64,000 bases of DNA from NCBI RefSeq assembly GCF_002019695.1, contig NZ_KV917376.1:2880040-2944039 (forward strand), given 5' to 3'. Each line of letters begins with the position of its first letter. Within the stretch, counting starts at the first letter, position 1. Below, in pieces: positions 36,800 to 45,997 of the stretch. Both the position numbers and the translations under genes were made by a program. The DNA comes from Evansella clarkii. Its GTDB lineage: Bacteria > Bacillota > Bacilli > Bacillales > Salisediminibacteriaceae. A model generated the notes under the pieces. That model searched no databases, had not been told where the DNA came from, and worked only from the letters and a program-made list of their open reading frames with translations.

Positions 36800-36820
36800 C
36801 ATAAGGAAGGAGCACAACAA

Positions 36821-37831
36821 ATGAGTTTTTTTAAGAGGTTAAAAGAAAAAATTACTCACCAGACAGACACCGTAACAGAAAAATTTAAAGACGGCCTTTC
36901 CAAGACGAGAAATTCATTCGTAGGGGCGATGAATGATCTCGTGAAAAATTACCGGAAAGTGGACGAGGAGTTTTTTGAAGAACTGGAAGATATATTAATA
37001 TCTGCTGATGTTGGAGTCCACACTGTTATGGATCTAATAGATGAACTTAAAGATGAAGCGAGAACAAGGAATATTAAAGATGCGGTTGACCTTCAGCCGG
37101 TTATATCCGAAAAACTTGCTGAACTTCTTCAGAAATCTGACGAGGAGACCACCCTTAATATAAAAGAAAATGACTTAACGGTTATTCTTTTTGTTGGGGT
37201 GAATGGTGTTGGTAAAACAACGACAATTGGAAAACTAGCTCACAAATTTAAGCAGGAAGGCAAAAACGTCCTTCTTGCTGCTGGTGATACTTTCAGGGCA
37301 GGGGCGATAGAGCAGCTGGAAGTGTGGGGAGAGCGTGTCGGCGTAGACGTAATTAAACAGCAGGCCGGATCAGACCCGGCAGCAGTAATGTATGATGCTG
37401 TCCAGTCAGCCAAATCCCGCAATGCGGATGTCCTTCTGTGCGATACGGCGGGAAGGCTGCAGAATAAAGTGAACCTGATGAACGAGCTTGAGAAAGTAAA
37501 GCGGGTTATTACAAGAGAAATACCAGATGCTCCCCATGAGGTTCTTCTCGTGCTTGACGCCACTACCGGCCAAAATGCCATGAGCCAGGCCAAGACATTC
37601 GGCAAAGCAACAGATGTATCCGGGATCGTGCTTACGAAACTCGATGGTACTGCAAAGGGAGGCATTGTGCTTGCCATCCGCCACGAGCTTGATATTCCGG
37701 TAAAATTAGTCGGGCTTGGGGAAGGTATGGATGACCTCCAGGAATTTCAGGCTGACCAGTATGTTCACGGTCTGTTTGCCGATGTTCTCGCCCAGTCAGA
37801 AGAAGCAGCAGAAGATCTTGATAAGTACTGA
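36821..37831 (+). CDS. ftsY: Signal recognition particle receptor FtsY
   Basis: SRP receptor GTPase at the membrane. Short acidic/basic A-region (about 1-35, including an amphipathic membrane-targeting stretch FFKRLKEKI), N helical bundle, then G domain: GVNGVGKTTTIGKLA (about 126), DTFRAGAIEQLE, CDTAGRLQNKVNLM (about 208), TKLDGTAKGG (about 272). 336 aa, similar to B. subtilis (329). AAGGAGG ribosome binding site. Confidence 0.97.
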   Translation: MSFFKRLKEKITHQTDTVTEKFKDGLSKTRNSFVGAMNDLVKNYRKVDEEFFEELEDILISADVGVHTVMDLIDELKDEARTRNIKDAVDLQPVISEKLAELLQKSDEETTLNIKENDLTVILFVGVNGVGKTTTIGKLAHKFKQEGKNVLLAAGDTFRAGAIEQLEVWGERVGVDVIKQQAGSDPAAVMYDAVQSAKSRNADVLLCDTAGRLQNKVNLMNELEKVKRVITREIPDAPHEVLLVLDATTGQNAMSQAKTFGKATDVSGIVLTKLDGTAKGGIVLAIRHELDIPVKLVGLGEGMDDLQEFQADQYVHGLFADVLAQSEEAAEDLDKY

Positions 37832-37861
37832 AAAATGGCTGTGATATAATAAAATAATTAA

Positions 37862-37901
37862 GCTGCGGCTGTACCCCCGGAAAGGGAGGGGCAGTCGCAG
37901 C
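37862..37901. other. Stable hairpin without T-tract between ftsY and ylxM
   Basis: GCTGCGGCTG pairs with CAGTCGCAGC (10 bp, one G-T pair), enclosing CCCC / GGGG, to give a long GC-rich stem. No run of T follows on the plus strand, so it is not a standard terminator. It could be an RNA-stabilising or processing structure at the 3' end of the smc-ftsY transcript. Confidence 0.5.
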
Positions 37902-37944
37902 GTATGATACAGGAGTAAGTCCGGAACACTGACAAGATAAAAAC

Positions 37945-37973
37945 TTGACAGTCTTCCAATCCTCTAGTACTAT
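37945..37973 (+). promoter_or_regulatory. Sigma-A promoter of ylxM-ffh
   Basis: Consensus -35 TTGACA (37945-37950), 17-bp spacer, -10 TACTAT (37968-37973), 44 bp before the ylxM start. Confidence 0.8.
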
Positions 37974-38016
37974 AGTTTAATGTAAAGCGAAATTCCTTAA
38001 CAAGGCGGTGTTTGAT

Positions 38017-38346
38017 TTGCTTGAAAAAACTATCCGCATGAATTACTTGTATGATTTTTATCAGACGCTGCTCACCTCGAAACAGAATCAGTATATGTCG
38101 ATGTACTATCTCGATGACTGGTCTTTAGGGGAAATCGCCGAACACTTCGAAGTGAGCCGGCAGGCTGTCTATGATAATATCAGGCGGACGGAAGCTTTGT
38201 TGGAGGAATATGAAGAAAAGCTGATGCTCCTGCAAAGGTACGAACAGCGTAAAAAACTTTTCAGCAGGCTGAAAGAAACTATAGAGGAAAATGGAAGTCC
38301 CGGTACAATGATCGAGATCGTAGAATCTCTCGAGAAACTGGAATAG
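38017..38346 (+). CDS. ylxM: YlxM/p13 family helix-turn-helix protein
   Basis: 109 aa DNA/RNA-binding-like protein that stimulates the SRP GTPase cycle in streptococci and is almost always upstream of ffh. I chose TTG 38017 ([19 protein letters not shown]), with AAGGCGGTG as ribosome binding site; a GTG at 38008 lies inside that site. The sigma-70-like helix-turn-helix is clear in [30 protein letters not shown] (about 30-60). A C-terminal coiled helix follows. 12 bases before ffh. Confidence 0.9.
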   Translation: MLEKTIRMNYLYDFYQTLLTSKQNQYMSMYYLDDWSLGEIAEHFEVSRQAVYDNIRRTEALLEEYEEKLMLLQRYEQRKKLFSRLKETIEENGSPGTMIEIVESLEKLE

Positions 38347-38358
38347 GGGGCAAATTGA

Positions 38359-39711
38359 ATGGCATTTGAAGGTTTGGCAGAACGCCTGCAAGGAACCTTA
38401 AACAAAATCCGCGGAAAAGGAAAAGTCTCGGAAGCGGATGTAAAAGAAATGATGCGGGAAGTGCGTCTTGCACTTCTTGAAGCAGACGTTAACTTTAAGG
38501 TAGTAAAACAATTTATTGCCAGCGTAAAAGAACGGGCTGTGGGCCAGGAGGTATTGCAAAGCTTGACTCCTGGGCAGCAGGTAATCAAAGTAGTAAACGA
38601 AGAACTTACCAAACTCATGGGCGGAGAGCAGAGCAAAATAGCAGCTGCAACCAAACCGCCTACAGTTGTAATGATGGTAGGTTTGCAAGGTGCCGGTAAG
38701 ACGACAACGACCGGAAAACTTGCAAACTACCTGAGAAAAAAGAATAACAGGAATCCTCTGATGGTGGCGGCAGATATATACAGGCCGGCTGCGATAAAGC
38801 AGCTTGAAACTCTTGGTAAACAGCTTAATATGCCTGTCTTCTCCATGGGTGATCAGGTAAGTCCTGTGGAAATTGCCAAAAATGCAATGGAAAAAGCCAG
38901 GGAAGAGCATCATGATTATGTGCTGATTGATACTGCCGGCCGGCTTCACGTTGATGAAGAGCTGATGAATGAGCTTGCGGAGATTAAAGAACTGACTCAG
39001 CCTGATGAAATCCTTCTTGTTGTTGACGCGATGACAGGGCAGGATGCTGTCAATGTCGCTGAAAGCTTTAACGAACGCCTTGGGATTACCGGTGTAGTTT
39101 TAACCAAACTGGACGGTGACACCCGCGGTGGTGCAGCTCTTTCTGTTAAGGCAGTTACAGACACGCCGATTAAGTTTGCTGGTATGGGCGAAAAAGTCGA
39201 TGCTCTGGAGCCGTTTCATCCCGACCGTATGGCATCCCGTATTCTCGGCATGGGGGATGTGCTTACTCTTATTGAGAAAGCACAGACAAATGTGGATGAA
39301 GAGAAAGCGCGGGAACTTGAAAAGAAGATCCGCTCCAATGATCTCACATTCGACGACTTTCTCGAACAGCTTAATCAGGTGAAAAGTATGGGTCCTCTTG
39401 ACGAGCTGTTGAATATGATGCCTGGTGCCGGGAAAATGAAGGGCTTGAAAAACGTCCAGGTTGATGATAAACAGCTGGGCCACATTGAAGCTATCGTTCA
39501 GTCCATGACCAAGGAAGAAAAACAGGATCCGTCTCTCTTAAATGCAAGCAGACGCCGGAGGATTGCTAAAGGAAGCGGGACGTCCATCCAGGAAGTTAAC
39601 CGCCTCATTAAACAATTCAGCGAAATGAAAAAAATGATGAAGCAGATGACCGGTATGCAAAAAGGGAAAAAAGGTAAGAAAAAAGGCGGATTTAACCTTC
39701 CGTTTATGTAA
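38359..39711 (+). CDS. ffh: Signal recognition particle protein Ffh
   Basis: GTPase and signal-sequence-binding subunit of SRP. N domain (about 1-95), G domain with GLQGAGKTTTTGKLA (about 107), ADIYRPAAIKQLE, DTAGRLHVDEELM (about 192), TKLDGDTRGG (about 246), then the methionine-rich M domain (about 300-450) containing the RNA-binding RRRRIAKGSGTSIQEVNRLIKQF region. The C-terminus is Lys/Met-rich. 450 aa, usual. The last gene before a dispersed repeat. Confidence 0.97.
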   Translation: MAFEGLAERLQGTLNKIRGKGKVSEADVKEMMREVRLALLEADVNFKVVKQFIASVKERAVGQEVLQSLTPGQQVIKVVNEELTKLMGGEQSKIAAATKPPTVVMMVGLQGAGKTTTTGKLANYLRKKNNRNPLMVAADIYRPAAIKQLETLGKQLNMPVFSMGDQVSPVEIAKNAMEKAREEHHDYVLIDTAGRLHVDEELMNELAEIKELTQPDEILLVVDAMTGQDAVNVAESFNERLGITGVVLTKLDGDTRGGAALSVKAVTDTPIKFAGMGEKVDALEPFHPDRMASRILGMGDVLTLIEKAQTNVDEEKARELEKKIRSNDLTFDDFLEQLNQVKSMGPLDELLNMMPGAGKMKGLKNVQVDDKQLGHIEAIVQSMTKEEKQDPSLLNASRRRRIAKGSGTSIQEVNRLIKQFSEMKKMMKQMTGMQKGKKGKKKGGFNLPFM

Positions 39712-39763
39712 ATCGCAGCATTTTTTATAGGAAATTATATATATTTTCCGACGAAAGTTATCT

Positions 39764-40022
39764 AGCTTCAGCGCCTACGAGCTCGAGGTCACTTCAGGCC
39801 TTTTTGGAAGCCAAATGCGGCTTCTGTTCAGGCATCCTCGAGTAGGCTGTCCAACGAGCATAGCCTCTTGAGCCACTGCGAGTTGCCTCGACGGATACAC
39901 TCCGAAGCTGAACTCGCAGAGGAAGAGGCAGTGCTTGGGCCTGCGGTTACTCGGCCCAAATTTACGCTTCGAAGCCCACGCAGGCCGCATTTGTCGCTCG
40001 TGAGCAAGGCGCTTACGCTTTT
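39764..40022 (+). repeat. Bacillaceae-type dispersed repeat, copy 1 (259 bp)
   Basis: Begins AGCTTCAGCGCC and ends AAGGCGCTTACGCTTTT, so its ends are imperfect inverted repeats. The core GAGTTGCCTCGACGGATA, the CGAAGC motif and GCAGGCCGCATTTG are shared with the copy at 55639-55826. From general knowledge, repeats with this start (AGCTCCAGCGCC) and end are widespread between genes in Bacillaceae. It fills the gap between ffh and the rpsP promoter; no gene is seen. Confidence 0.8.
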
Positions 40023-40059
40023 ATTTGAAACACTGTAAAGTTTTTTTACTTTACTGGGG

Positions 40060-40088
40060 TTGTCCCCCGGTAGAATTTATGATAATAT
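40060..40088 (+). promoter_or_regulatory. Promoter of the rpsP-rimM-trmD operon
   Basis: -35 TTGTCC (40060-40065), 17-bp spacer, -10 TAATAT (40083-40088), 37 bp before the rpsP start. Upstream is a small hairpin TAAAG / CTTTA. Confidence 0.65.
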
Positions 40089-40124
40089 ATCTAATTGTGT
40101 GAATGATATTTGGAGGTGAAACAC

Positions 40125-40397
40125 ATGGCAGTTAAAATTCGTCTTAAGCGAATGGGAGCAAAGAAATCACCGTTCTATCGCGTAGTAGTAGCTAATTCCC
40201 GCTCTCCGCGTGATGGTCGTTTTATTGAAGAAATCGGAACTTACAATCCACTTAAAAATCCTGTAGAATTTAACGTAGATGAAGATAAAGCGTTAAAATG
40301 GATGATGGATGGTGCTAAACCTTCCGATACAGTACGTAACTTGTTCTCCAGCGCAGGATTAATGGAAAAGCTTCACAATGCAAAAAACGAAAAATAA
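40125..40397 (+). CDS. rpsP: 30S ribosomal protein S16
   Basis: Small-subunit ribosomal protein. Start ATG 40125 ([19 protein letters not shown]) behind TGGAGGTG; an upstream in-frame GTG overlaps the ribosome binding site. 90 aa with the family motif [20 protein letters not shown] in slightly varied form ([12 protein letters not shown]). First gene of the conserved rpsP-khpA-ylqD-rimM-trmD set. Confidence 0.97.
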   Translation: MAVKIRLKRMGAKKSPFYRVVVANSRSPRDGRFIEEIGTYNPLKNPVEFNVDEDKALKWMMDGAKPSDTVRNLFSSAGLMEKLHNAKNEK

Positions 40398-40434
40398 GTT
40401 TTTTGCGTGGAAATAAAGTCCAAAGGTGAGTGAC

Positions 40435-40662
40435 ATGAAAGAACTAGTTGAATCTATTGCGAAGGCTCTTGTAGATCACCCTGATGATGTCCGGGTTACA
40501 GAATTGGAAAATGGCAGATCACTCACGCTAAAGCTGGAAGTCCATGCGGATGACATGGGGAAAGTGATCGGTAAACAAGGGCGTATAGCAAAAGCGATTC
40601 GTTCTGTTGTGAACGCAGCAGGAGCGAATCATAACAAACGCATTAATTTAGAGATCGGGTAA
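40435..40662 (+). CDS. khpA: KH-domain RNA-binding protein KhpA (YlqC)
   Basis: 75 aa single KH-domain protein that pairs with KhpB/EloR in RNA binding and cell elongation control in Gram-positive bacteria. ATG 40435 (MKELVESIAKALV) with AAGGTGAG upstream; a GTG nine bases earlier is inside that site. The KH signature GKVIGKQGRIAKAIRSVV is at about 43-60. Confidence 0.94.
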   Translation: MKELVESIAKALVDHPDDVRVTELENGRSLTLKLEVHADDMGKVIGKQGRIAKAIRSVVNAAGANHNKRINLEIG

Positions 40663-40730
40663 AGGGTGAGGTGTGTCCTCTCCCTTTTTCCGTATATATA
40701 AAATGTTCATAAATGCGGAGGTGCAGTTTT

Positions 40731-41147
40731 ATGGAAATTATAAAAAAGGTAGTCGTTAAACAAATTCTCACAGAGGAAAGCAGACAGCGCCTGAAAGAAC
40801 AGTTTATCGGCAGGCAGTATCAGTTAAATAAAGAAATTCAGCAGCTTGAATTTGTGCTACATAAAAAGCTGAAAGATAACAAAAATAATATAAAATATCA
40901 GAATTCTTTAAAAGAAAGCTTTAACAGGGAAGTAAAACGCCGTAAAGACCGTTTACGCCAGCTCGAACTGAAGCTGGGCCAGCTGGATGAGATGGACCTG
41001 GGCTCTGAACTTCGTGAAGGGACGATTCAGATGATTGAACAGGTTGCAGAGGGAGATAACTGGGAAGAAATTATGAAAGGTACAGAAATCGTTATTAAAG
41101 ACGGTGTTGTACATGAAATCCGCCAGGGAGGCGTAGAGGATGAGTGA
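40731..41147 (+). CDS. ylqD: YlqD family protein
   Basis: 138 aa protein of unknown function found in this operon position in Bacillaceae. ATG 40731 ([18 protein letters not shown]) behind GCGGAGGTG. The middle (about 15-90) is a strongly charged coiled coil with many Lys, Arg, Gln and Leu. The C-terminal ~45 residues ([22 protein letters not shown] and [12 protein letters not shown]) look like a small beta domain. It overlaps rimM by 8 bases. Confidence 0.85.
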   Translation: MEIIKKVVVKQILTEESRQRLKEQFIGRQYQLNKEIQQLEFVLHKKLKDNKNNIKYQNSLKESFNREVKRRKDRLRQLELKLGQLDEMDLGSELREGTIQMIEQVAEGDNWEEIMKGTEIVIKDGVVHEIRQGGVEDE

Positions 41148-41661
41148 TTGGCTCAACGTCGGGAAGATTGTGAATACACATGGGGTACGAGGGGAAGTCC
41201 GTGTTATTTCCCGTACCGATTTTCCCGAAGAGCGCTATTCCGAAGGCAGCATTCTTCATGCTGTGAACGAGCAGGGAGAGCGGCGCCCGCTTAAGGTCGT
41301 TTCCTGGAGAAAACATAAACAGTTTGACCTCCTGACCTTTGAAAGTATCGATTCATTAAACGATGCAGAAATGCTGAAGGGGAAAATTCTGCAGGTTGAC
41401 CGTTCTGCCATTAATAACGAGCTGCCTGAAGGAGAATTTTTTTACCATGAAATCATCGGGTGTGAGGTTTTCACAGAGTCTGGAGAAGCGATTGGCAAAG
41501 TGAAAGAAATACTCTCGCCAGGTGCTAATGATGTATGGGTTGTACAGCGGAAGGACAAAGGGAAAGACATTCTTATTCCTTATATAGATGAAGTGGTAAA
41601 ACAAGTAAAACCTGAGGAACAGAAAGTTGTTATTAACCTCATGGAAGGGTTGCTTGATTAA
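41140..41661 (+). CDS. rimM: 16S rRNA processing protein RimM
   Basis: Assembly factor that binds S19 and assists 30S head maturation. N-terminal beta-barrel with [17 protein letters not shown] (about 5-21), and C-terminal PRC barrel with [20 protein letters not shown] and [13 protein letters not shown]. 173 aa, usual. Starts within the end of ylqD and is followed two bases later by trmD. Confidence 0.95.
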   Translation: MSDWLNVGKIVNTHGVRGEVRVISRTDFPEERYSEGSILHAVNEQGERRPLKVVSWRKHKQFDLLTFESIDSLNDAEMLKGKILQVDRSAINNELPEGEFFYHEIIGCEVFTESGEAIGKVKEILSPGANDVWVVQRKDKGKDILIPYIDEVVKQVKPEEQKVVINLMEGLLD

Positions 41662-41663
41662 TA

Positions 41664-42413
41664 ATGAAAATTTCCATCCTGACATTATTTCCTGATATGT
41701 TTACCGGTGTATTCCAGCAATCTATTCTGAAAAATGCCCAGGAAAAAAACCTGGTGGAGTACGAGCTGGTTAATTACAGAGAATACACAAAGGACAGGCA
41801 TAACAGGGTTGACGACTATCCCTATGGAGGCGGCGGTGGAATGGTTCTGACCCCCCAGCCGGTTTTTGATGCTGTCCAGGCAGTGAAACAGCAGGGTTCA
41901 GATGCAAAGACTCCAAGAGTCATCCTTTTATGTCCCCAAGGCAAACGGTACACTCAGAAAAAAGCGGAAGAGCTGGCAAAGGAAGAACATTTAATCTTAA
42001 TTTGCGGTCATTACGAAGGTTATGACGAACGTATCCGTGAACATGTTGTTACCGAGGAGATTTCCATTGGTGATTATGTACTCACAGGCGGGGAAATTGG
42101 TGCAATGGTTATCGCAGACAGTGTAACCCGCCTGCTTCCAGGGGCACTTGGAAATGAAACGTCGGCAGTAACCGATTCGTACAGCACCGGCCTGCTGGAA
42201 CATCCTCATTATACAAGGCCAGCAGACTATCAGGGTATGAAAGTTCCTGATGTCCTTCTTTCCGGCCATCACGAAAAAATCGACCGGTGGCGGAGAGAAC
42301 AGTCTCTGAAAAGGACATATGAAAGACGTCCTGAACTGCTGGAAAACATAGACCTCACTAAGGAAGACACAGAATTTATAAAGAAGCTGAAGGAAACTGA
42401 GGAAAACAGTTGA
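41664..42413 (+). CDS. trmD: tRNA (guanine-N1)-methyltransferase TrmD
   Basis: SPOUT-class methyltransferase making m1G37 in tRNAs, preventing frameshifts. [12 protein letters not shown] at the N-terminus, [17 protein letters not shown] (about 50-66), [13 protein letters not shown] (about 112) and [16 protein letters not shown] (about 132) form the knotted SAM site. C-terminal helical domain to 249 aa. Ends the operon; a consensus -10 sequence follows 22 bp later. Confidence 0.97.
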   Translation: MKISILTLFPDMFTGVFQQSILKNAQEKNLVEYELVNYREYTKDRHNRVDDYPYGGGGGMVLTPQPVFDAVQAVKQQGSDAKTPRVILLCPQGKRYTQKKAEELAKEEHLILICGHYEGYDERIREHVVTEEISIGDYVLTGGEIGAMVIADSVTRLLPGALGNETSAVTDSYSTGLLEHPHYTRPADYQGMKVPDVLLSGHHEKIDRWRREQSLKRTYERRPELLENIDLTKEDTEFIKKLKETEENS

Positions 42414-42435
42414 GATTAGTGTAAGGCTGTGGTAT

Positions 42436-42528
42436 TATAATCTTTGTGGTTTTTAAACCACTGATCAAGACGTTCCGCTGTCAGACAGTCAGGACAAGAA
42501 TGTCTGTAGGGAAGGAGGCGAACAGATA
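42436..42528 (+). promoter_or_regulatory. rplS promoter -10 and probable L19 leader RNA
   Basis: A consensus TATAAT (42436-42441) lies 95 bp before rplS. The best -35, TTGAGA, is 20 bp upstream, which is long. The transcript would contain GTGGTTTTTAAACCAC (a hairpin) and CAGACA ... TGTCTG just before the GAAGGAGG ribosome binding site. In B. subtilis a ribosomal-protein leader regulates rplS at this place. I infer the same here without a structure search. Confidence 0.5.
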
Positions 42529-42879
42529 ATGGAACAAATCATTCGTGAAATTACGAAAGAGCAATTAAAATCTGATCTTCCGGAATTCCGTCCTGGTGAT
42601 ACGGTTAAAGTACACGTTAAAGTTGTTGAGGGTACTCGTGAGCGTATTCAGGTGTTTGAAGGTGTAGTAATCAAACTTAAAGGATCCGGTATCAGCGAAA
42701 CATTCACTGTTCGTAAGATATCTTACGGTGTAGGTGTTGAGCGTACATTCCCTGTACACTCCCCGCGTGTCGATAAGATTGAAGTTTCTCGCCGAGGTAA
42801 AGTGCGTCGTGCGAAGCTTTATTACTTACGTGAACTTCGCGGTAAAGCTGCTCGTATTAAAGAAAGAGCACGCCGATAA
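42529..42879 (+). CDS. rplS: 50S ribosomal protein L19
   Basis: Ribosomal protein at the subunit interface. 116 aa beginning [21 protein letters not shown], with [16 protein letters not shown] and [14 protein letters not shown] signatures and a basic C-terminus. Strong GAAGGAGG ribosome binding site. Followed by a clear terminator. Confidence 0.97.
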   Translation: MEQIIREITKEQLKSDLPEFRPGDTVKVHVKVVEGTRERIQVFEGVVIKLKGSGISETFTVRKISYGVGVERTFPVHSPRVDKIEVSRRGKVRRAKLYYLRELRGKAARIKERARR

Positions 42880-42900
42880 GCAGAGTAAAAATGTTCAGAA

Positions 42901-42930
42901 AGAGAGCCTGTCAGCAGGTTCTCTTTTTTT
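42901..42930 (+). terminator. Terminator after rplS
   Basis: GAGAGCCTG / CAGGTTCTC stem (9 bp, one G-T pair) with loop TCAG and a T7 tail. Confidence 0.9.
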
Positions 42931-42982
42931 CTGTCCTGCCTTATTTTTTTAGAGTTTAATGAGTATGTCATTAGCTCAAAAT

Positions 42983-43190
42983 GACTATAAAACTCATTTA
43001 TAAATGAGATATTGATGAGTTCGGAGCAAAGGAGACTGTCTCTTCCTCTTCCAGATTAGCTCCGCAGAATATCTGTCGAGACAAATCGAAGCATTTGCGG
43101 AGGAGCGATGCTCTTTCCGGTCGGGAAAAGCAACGGCAGAAGACTTAAGTAATATATACAACCGAGGAATGCCCGTATTACACAACAAAT
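42983..43190. repeat. Intergenic repeat-like segment, related to 24337-24480
   Basis: No gene in the ~450 bp between rplS and lepB. The segment holds a palindrome CTCATTTATAAATGAG, an inverted repeat GCTCCGCA / TGCGGAG, and stretches (AAATCGA, TTTGCGGAG, TGCTCTTT, CGTATTA) that line up in the same order with the TIR-bounded element at 24337-24480. I read it as a degraded member of the same family; the relation is by eye only. Confidence 0.45.
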
Positions 43191-43325
43191 TACATAAAAA
43201 AACATTAGATAGTTTAAGTAAACTCCCCCATTCTATGTTAAAATAACTTCTGTAATCATATTAGTAATATATGGTTAAGAGGGGGTTCCCTTAAAGACAT
43301 ATCACGTATAGTTTGAGTATAAAAT

Positions 43326-43354
43326 TTGACAGCTATGCCTGGCGAATATATATA
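43326..43354 (+). promoter_or_regulatory. lepB promoter
   Basis: -35 TTGACA (43326-43331), 17-bp spacer, -10 TATATA (43349-43354), 25 bp before the start codon. The short distance leaves just the ribosome binding site between. Confidence 0.7.
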
Positions 43355-43378
43355 AATAAGCTGGAGGATGGATATAGA

Positions 43379-43927
43379 ATGGCAAAATCAGAATCATGGG
43401 AGTGGATTAAAGCAGTCGCCGTTGCGCTGCTGCTTGCAGTTGTAATCCGTTATTTCTTTTTCGCGCCGATAGTAGTTGACGGGCAGTCAATGATGCCCAC
43501 ACTTGAGCATAATGACCGAATGATAGTTAATAAAATAGGATATACAATAGGGGAACCTGACAGGTTTGATATAATTGTTTTCCACGCACCGCAAAATAAA
43601 GATTATATAAAGCGTGTAATCGGACTCCCGGGGGATACCATATATTATGAGGATGATGTGCTCTATATAAATGGGGAAGCTGTGGAAGAGCCTTATTTAG
43701 ATAAATTCAAAGAAGAAACATTGAACCGTCCGTTTACAAGGGACTTCCATTTGAGCGAAGCACCTGGTGGATATGAAACAGTGCCTGAAGGTCACGTGTT
43801 TGTCCTCGGGGATAACCGCCAGCACAGTAAAGACAGCCGCCATATCGGGGTGGTCCCGTATGAAGAGGTGGTTGGTAAAGCAAACCTTGTATTCTGGCCG
43901 TTCTCAGAAGTTCGTGTTGTAGAGTAG
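43379..43927 (+). CDS. lepB: Type I signal peptidase
   Basis: Removes signal peptides at the outer face of the membrane. I chose ATG 43379 ([22 protein letters not shown]) with CTGGAGGATGG upstream, giving 182 aa; a reading from 43313 would place the promoter inside the gene. One N-terminal transmembrane helix (about 9-29). Catalytic Ser in DGQSMMPTL (about 37) and catalytic Lys in [12 protein letters not shown] (about 78), with [11 protein letters not shown] near 148. B. subtilis has several Sip paralogues; this one is in the position common to many Bacillaceae. Confidence 0.94.
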   Translation: MAKSESWEWIKAVAVALLLAVVIRYFFFAPIVVDGQSMMPTLEHNDRMIVNKIGYTIGEPDRFDIIVFHAPQNKDYIKRVIGLPGDTIYYEDDVLYINGEAVEEPYLDKFKEETLNRPFTRDFHLSEAPGGYETVPEGHVFVLGDNRQHSKDSRHIGVVPYEEVVGKANLVFWPFSEVRVVE

Positions 43928-43993
43928 GAGGAAGCATAATGGCTATTCAGTGGTATCCGGGCCATATGGCTAAAGCAAGGCGCCAGGCTCAGG
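43379..43993 (+). other. Start-codon region and 5' overlap note for lepB/rbgA junction
   Basis: The lepB stop (43925-43927) lies 11 bases before the rbgA start (43939), and the two genes read as one transcript from the promoter at 43326-43354. The AGGAGGAAG ribosome binding site of rbgA sits directly after the lepB stop. Confidence 0.6.
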
Positions 43994-44790
43994 AAAAGCT
44001 TAAATTAATTGATGTAGTAATTGAACTGGTTGACGCAAGGATTCCATTGTCGTCACGTAATCCGGTGATAGATGAACTGGCAAAAGGGAAGCCAAGACTG
44101 ATGCTGTTAAATAAATCAGACCTGGCAGACCCGGCCCTCACAGAAAAATGGGTGGCTTATTTTGAGGGCAAAGGATTTTCTGTGTTAAAAATAGATGCCC
44201 AGAAAGGAACCGGAGTGAAATCCGTTCCTGAAGAAGTACAGCTCCTCGCCAAACCTCTCACAGACAAAATGAGAGCAAAAGGGATGAACCCGCGAGCTGT
44301 CAGAGCTCTTATCCTGGGGATTCCAAACGTGGGTAAATCAACGATTATTAACAGGCTTGCCAATAAAAGAATTGCTAAGATTGGAGACAAGCCAGGTGTA
44401 ACTAAAGCACAGCAATGGATTAAAGTTGGGAAAGAAATGGAACTCCTGGATACACCGGGAATTCTCTGGCCTAAATTTGAGGATCAGGCTGTCGGTTACC
44501 GTCTGGCACTAACTGGAGCGATCAAGGAAGAGATAGTTGATCTCCAGGACCTCACAGTTTTTCTGCTCCGATTCCTGAAAGAGGAATACCCAGGCAGGTT
44601 GAAGGAAAGATACAAGCTCGAAGACATCCCCGACGATGTCGTTGAACTTTTTGATGAAATCGGCAAAAAAAGAGGAGCCCTGATGGGGGGCGGAATGGTG
44701 GATTACGACAGAGTGGCTGAAATTCTCTTCAGAGAGTTTCGCTCAGGTACTATGGGGAGAATAACCATGGAAAAGCCGCCTGTTAACTGA
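43939..44790 (+). CDS. rbgA: Ribosome biogenesis GTPase RbgA (YlqF)
   Basis: Circularly permuted GTPase needed for late 50S assembly, acting with L6. Order: [13 protein letters not shown] at the N-terminus, [16 protein letters not shown]4 LNKSDLAD (about 56), then G1 [14 protein letters not shown] (about 130), G3 DTPGILWP (about 174), and a C-terminal helical ANTAR-like RNA-binding domain. 283 aa, standard. Confidence 0.96.
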   Translation: MAIQWYPGHMAKARRQAQEKLKLIDVVIELVDARIPLSSRNPVIDELAKGKPRLMLLNKSDLADPALTEKWVAYFEGKGFSVLKIDAQKGTGVKSVPEEVQLLAKPLTDKMRAKGMNPRAVRALILGIPNVGKSTIINRLANKRIAKIGDKPGVTKAQQWIKVGKEMELLDTPGILWPKFEDQAVGYRLALTGAIKEEIVDLQDLTVFLLRFLKEEYPGRLKERYKLEDIPDDVVELFDEIGKKRGALMGGGMVDYDRVAEILFREFRSGTMGRITMEKPPVN

Positions 44791-44806
44791 GTTATACTGT
44801 AAGATG

Positions 44807-44833
44807 AAAAGCGCGCCAGGTGCGTGCTTTTTC
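44807..44833 (+). terminator. Terminator after rbgA
   Basis: AAAGCGCGC / GCGTGCTTT stem (9 bp, one G-T pair) with a short loop and a T-rich tail, 17 bases after the stop. Confidence 0.8.
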
Positions 44834-44933
44834 ATATTCTTGGGAGAATATCAGGTGTTTTCAGAGGATAACTATCGGGCAAAATTACATTATGCTTGAA
44901 TGAATTTCATAAATAGACTTTGTATAGTAAAAT

Positions 44934-45113
44934 ACGAACGACGCTTCTGTTCGATTGCAGCGTAAGACGGCGACTCTTGCGGGAACAGCGCGAGCTGAAA
45001 ATCCATTTTTGACGGCGTTCAGCCGGAAGAAATTAGTTGAAGCCGTGCCCGCAGAACGCGTCCGTCTGAAGCATAAATCGAACAACAAAGTAACCTTTTA
45101 AGGTAATGTTCGT
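44934..45113 (+). repeat. MITE-like dispersed repeat, copy 2
   Basis: 180 bp bounded by ACGAACG and AATGTTCGT; near-identical to the inverse of 32863-33041, with blocks such as GCAGCGTAAGACGGCGACTC, GCTGAAAATCCATT and GAAGCCGTGCCCGCAGAACG shared. The nested inverted repeats predict one long hairpin. Similarity extends a little beyond the right end (ATTATGAAATTGA) in both copies. No coding sequence; it occupies most of the rbgA-rnhB gap. Confidence 0.8.
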
Positions 45114-45187
45114 ATTAAAATTATGAAATTGATTCCCTTTATAAAAGTTTATTTTCAGCCGATACATAACTTGAGGAGTGAATTACC

Positions 45188-45958
45188 GTGGTTCAAAAAT
45201 TGTCAATTAAAGAAATCAAGACTGCTATGCAACAGATAACAGAGCCTGATGATCCGTTTCTTGAACAAATAAAAGCAGACGGCAGAAAAGGAGTACAGCA
45301 GCTCTATACATCATGGACAAAACAATACAGTAAAAACCAGGAACTACATAGAAATTTTTATGAAATGAGAAAAAATGAAGAAAGTTTATGGAATAAGGGG
45401 TACAAGCTGGTTGGCGGAATAGATGAAGTGGGAAGAGGTCCTCTGGCAGGTCCTGTGATTGCTTCTTGTGTTACCTTATCCCCTGATTTTTATCTGCCGG
45501 GCCTGACTGATTCTAAGAAACTTTCAAAACAAAAAAGAGAAGAGTTTTTTCAGCAAATCAAGGAACAGGCTCTTTGTATAGGCATCGGCACTGCTGATGC
45601 AGAGGAGATTGATAAGCTCAATATTTATGAAGCTACGAAACTGGCAATGGAAAGGGCGGTAGCCGACACAGGCTCGTCAATTGATTATCTCCTCATAGAT
45701 GCTATGAAGCTTTCAAACGGGATACCACAAACGTCTATCATTAAAGGAGACGCGACAAGCATAAGCATCGCCGCCAGCTCCGTTGTTGCTAAAGTGACAA
45801 GAGACCGGTATATGGAAGTGGCGGGAAAAAATTATCCAGGGTATGGATTTGAAAATCACATGGGCTACGGAACAGAGGAACACTTAACCGCAATCAGAGA
45901 ACTTGGGATTACAAAGGAACACCGGAAATCATTTGCTCCTGTAAGAGAGGTAATCTGA
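45188..45958 (+). CDS. rnhB: Ribonuclease HII
   Basis: Cleaves RNA in RNA-DNA hybrids and at single embedded ribonucleotides. GTG start behind GAGGAGTG. An N-terminal extension of ~70 residues, typical of Bacillaceae, precedes the catalytic core: GGIDEVGRGPLAGPV (about 76-90, catalytic Asp-Glu), LTDSKKLSKQKRE (about 107), LIDAMKLS (about 176) and KGDATSISIAASSVVAKVTRD (about 190-210). 256 aa. Confidence 0.96.
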   Translation: MVQKLSIKEIKTAMQQITEPDDPFLEQIKADGRKGVQQLYTSWTKQYSKNQELHRNFYEMRKNEESLWNKGYKLVGGIDEVGRGPLAGPVIASCVTLSPDFYLPGLTDSKKLSKQKREEFFQQIKEQALCIGIGTADAEEIDKLNIYEATKLAMERAVADTGSSIDYLLIDAMKLSNGIPQTSIIKGDATSISIAASSVVAKVTRDRYMEVAGKNYPGYGFENHMGYGTEEHLTAIRELGITKEHRKSFAPVREVI

Positions 45959-45997
45959 TTTTTTTTAAGTTAGCCTAATCAGGGGGGAGGCGGGAGA

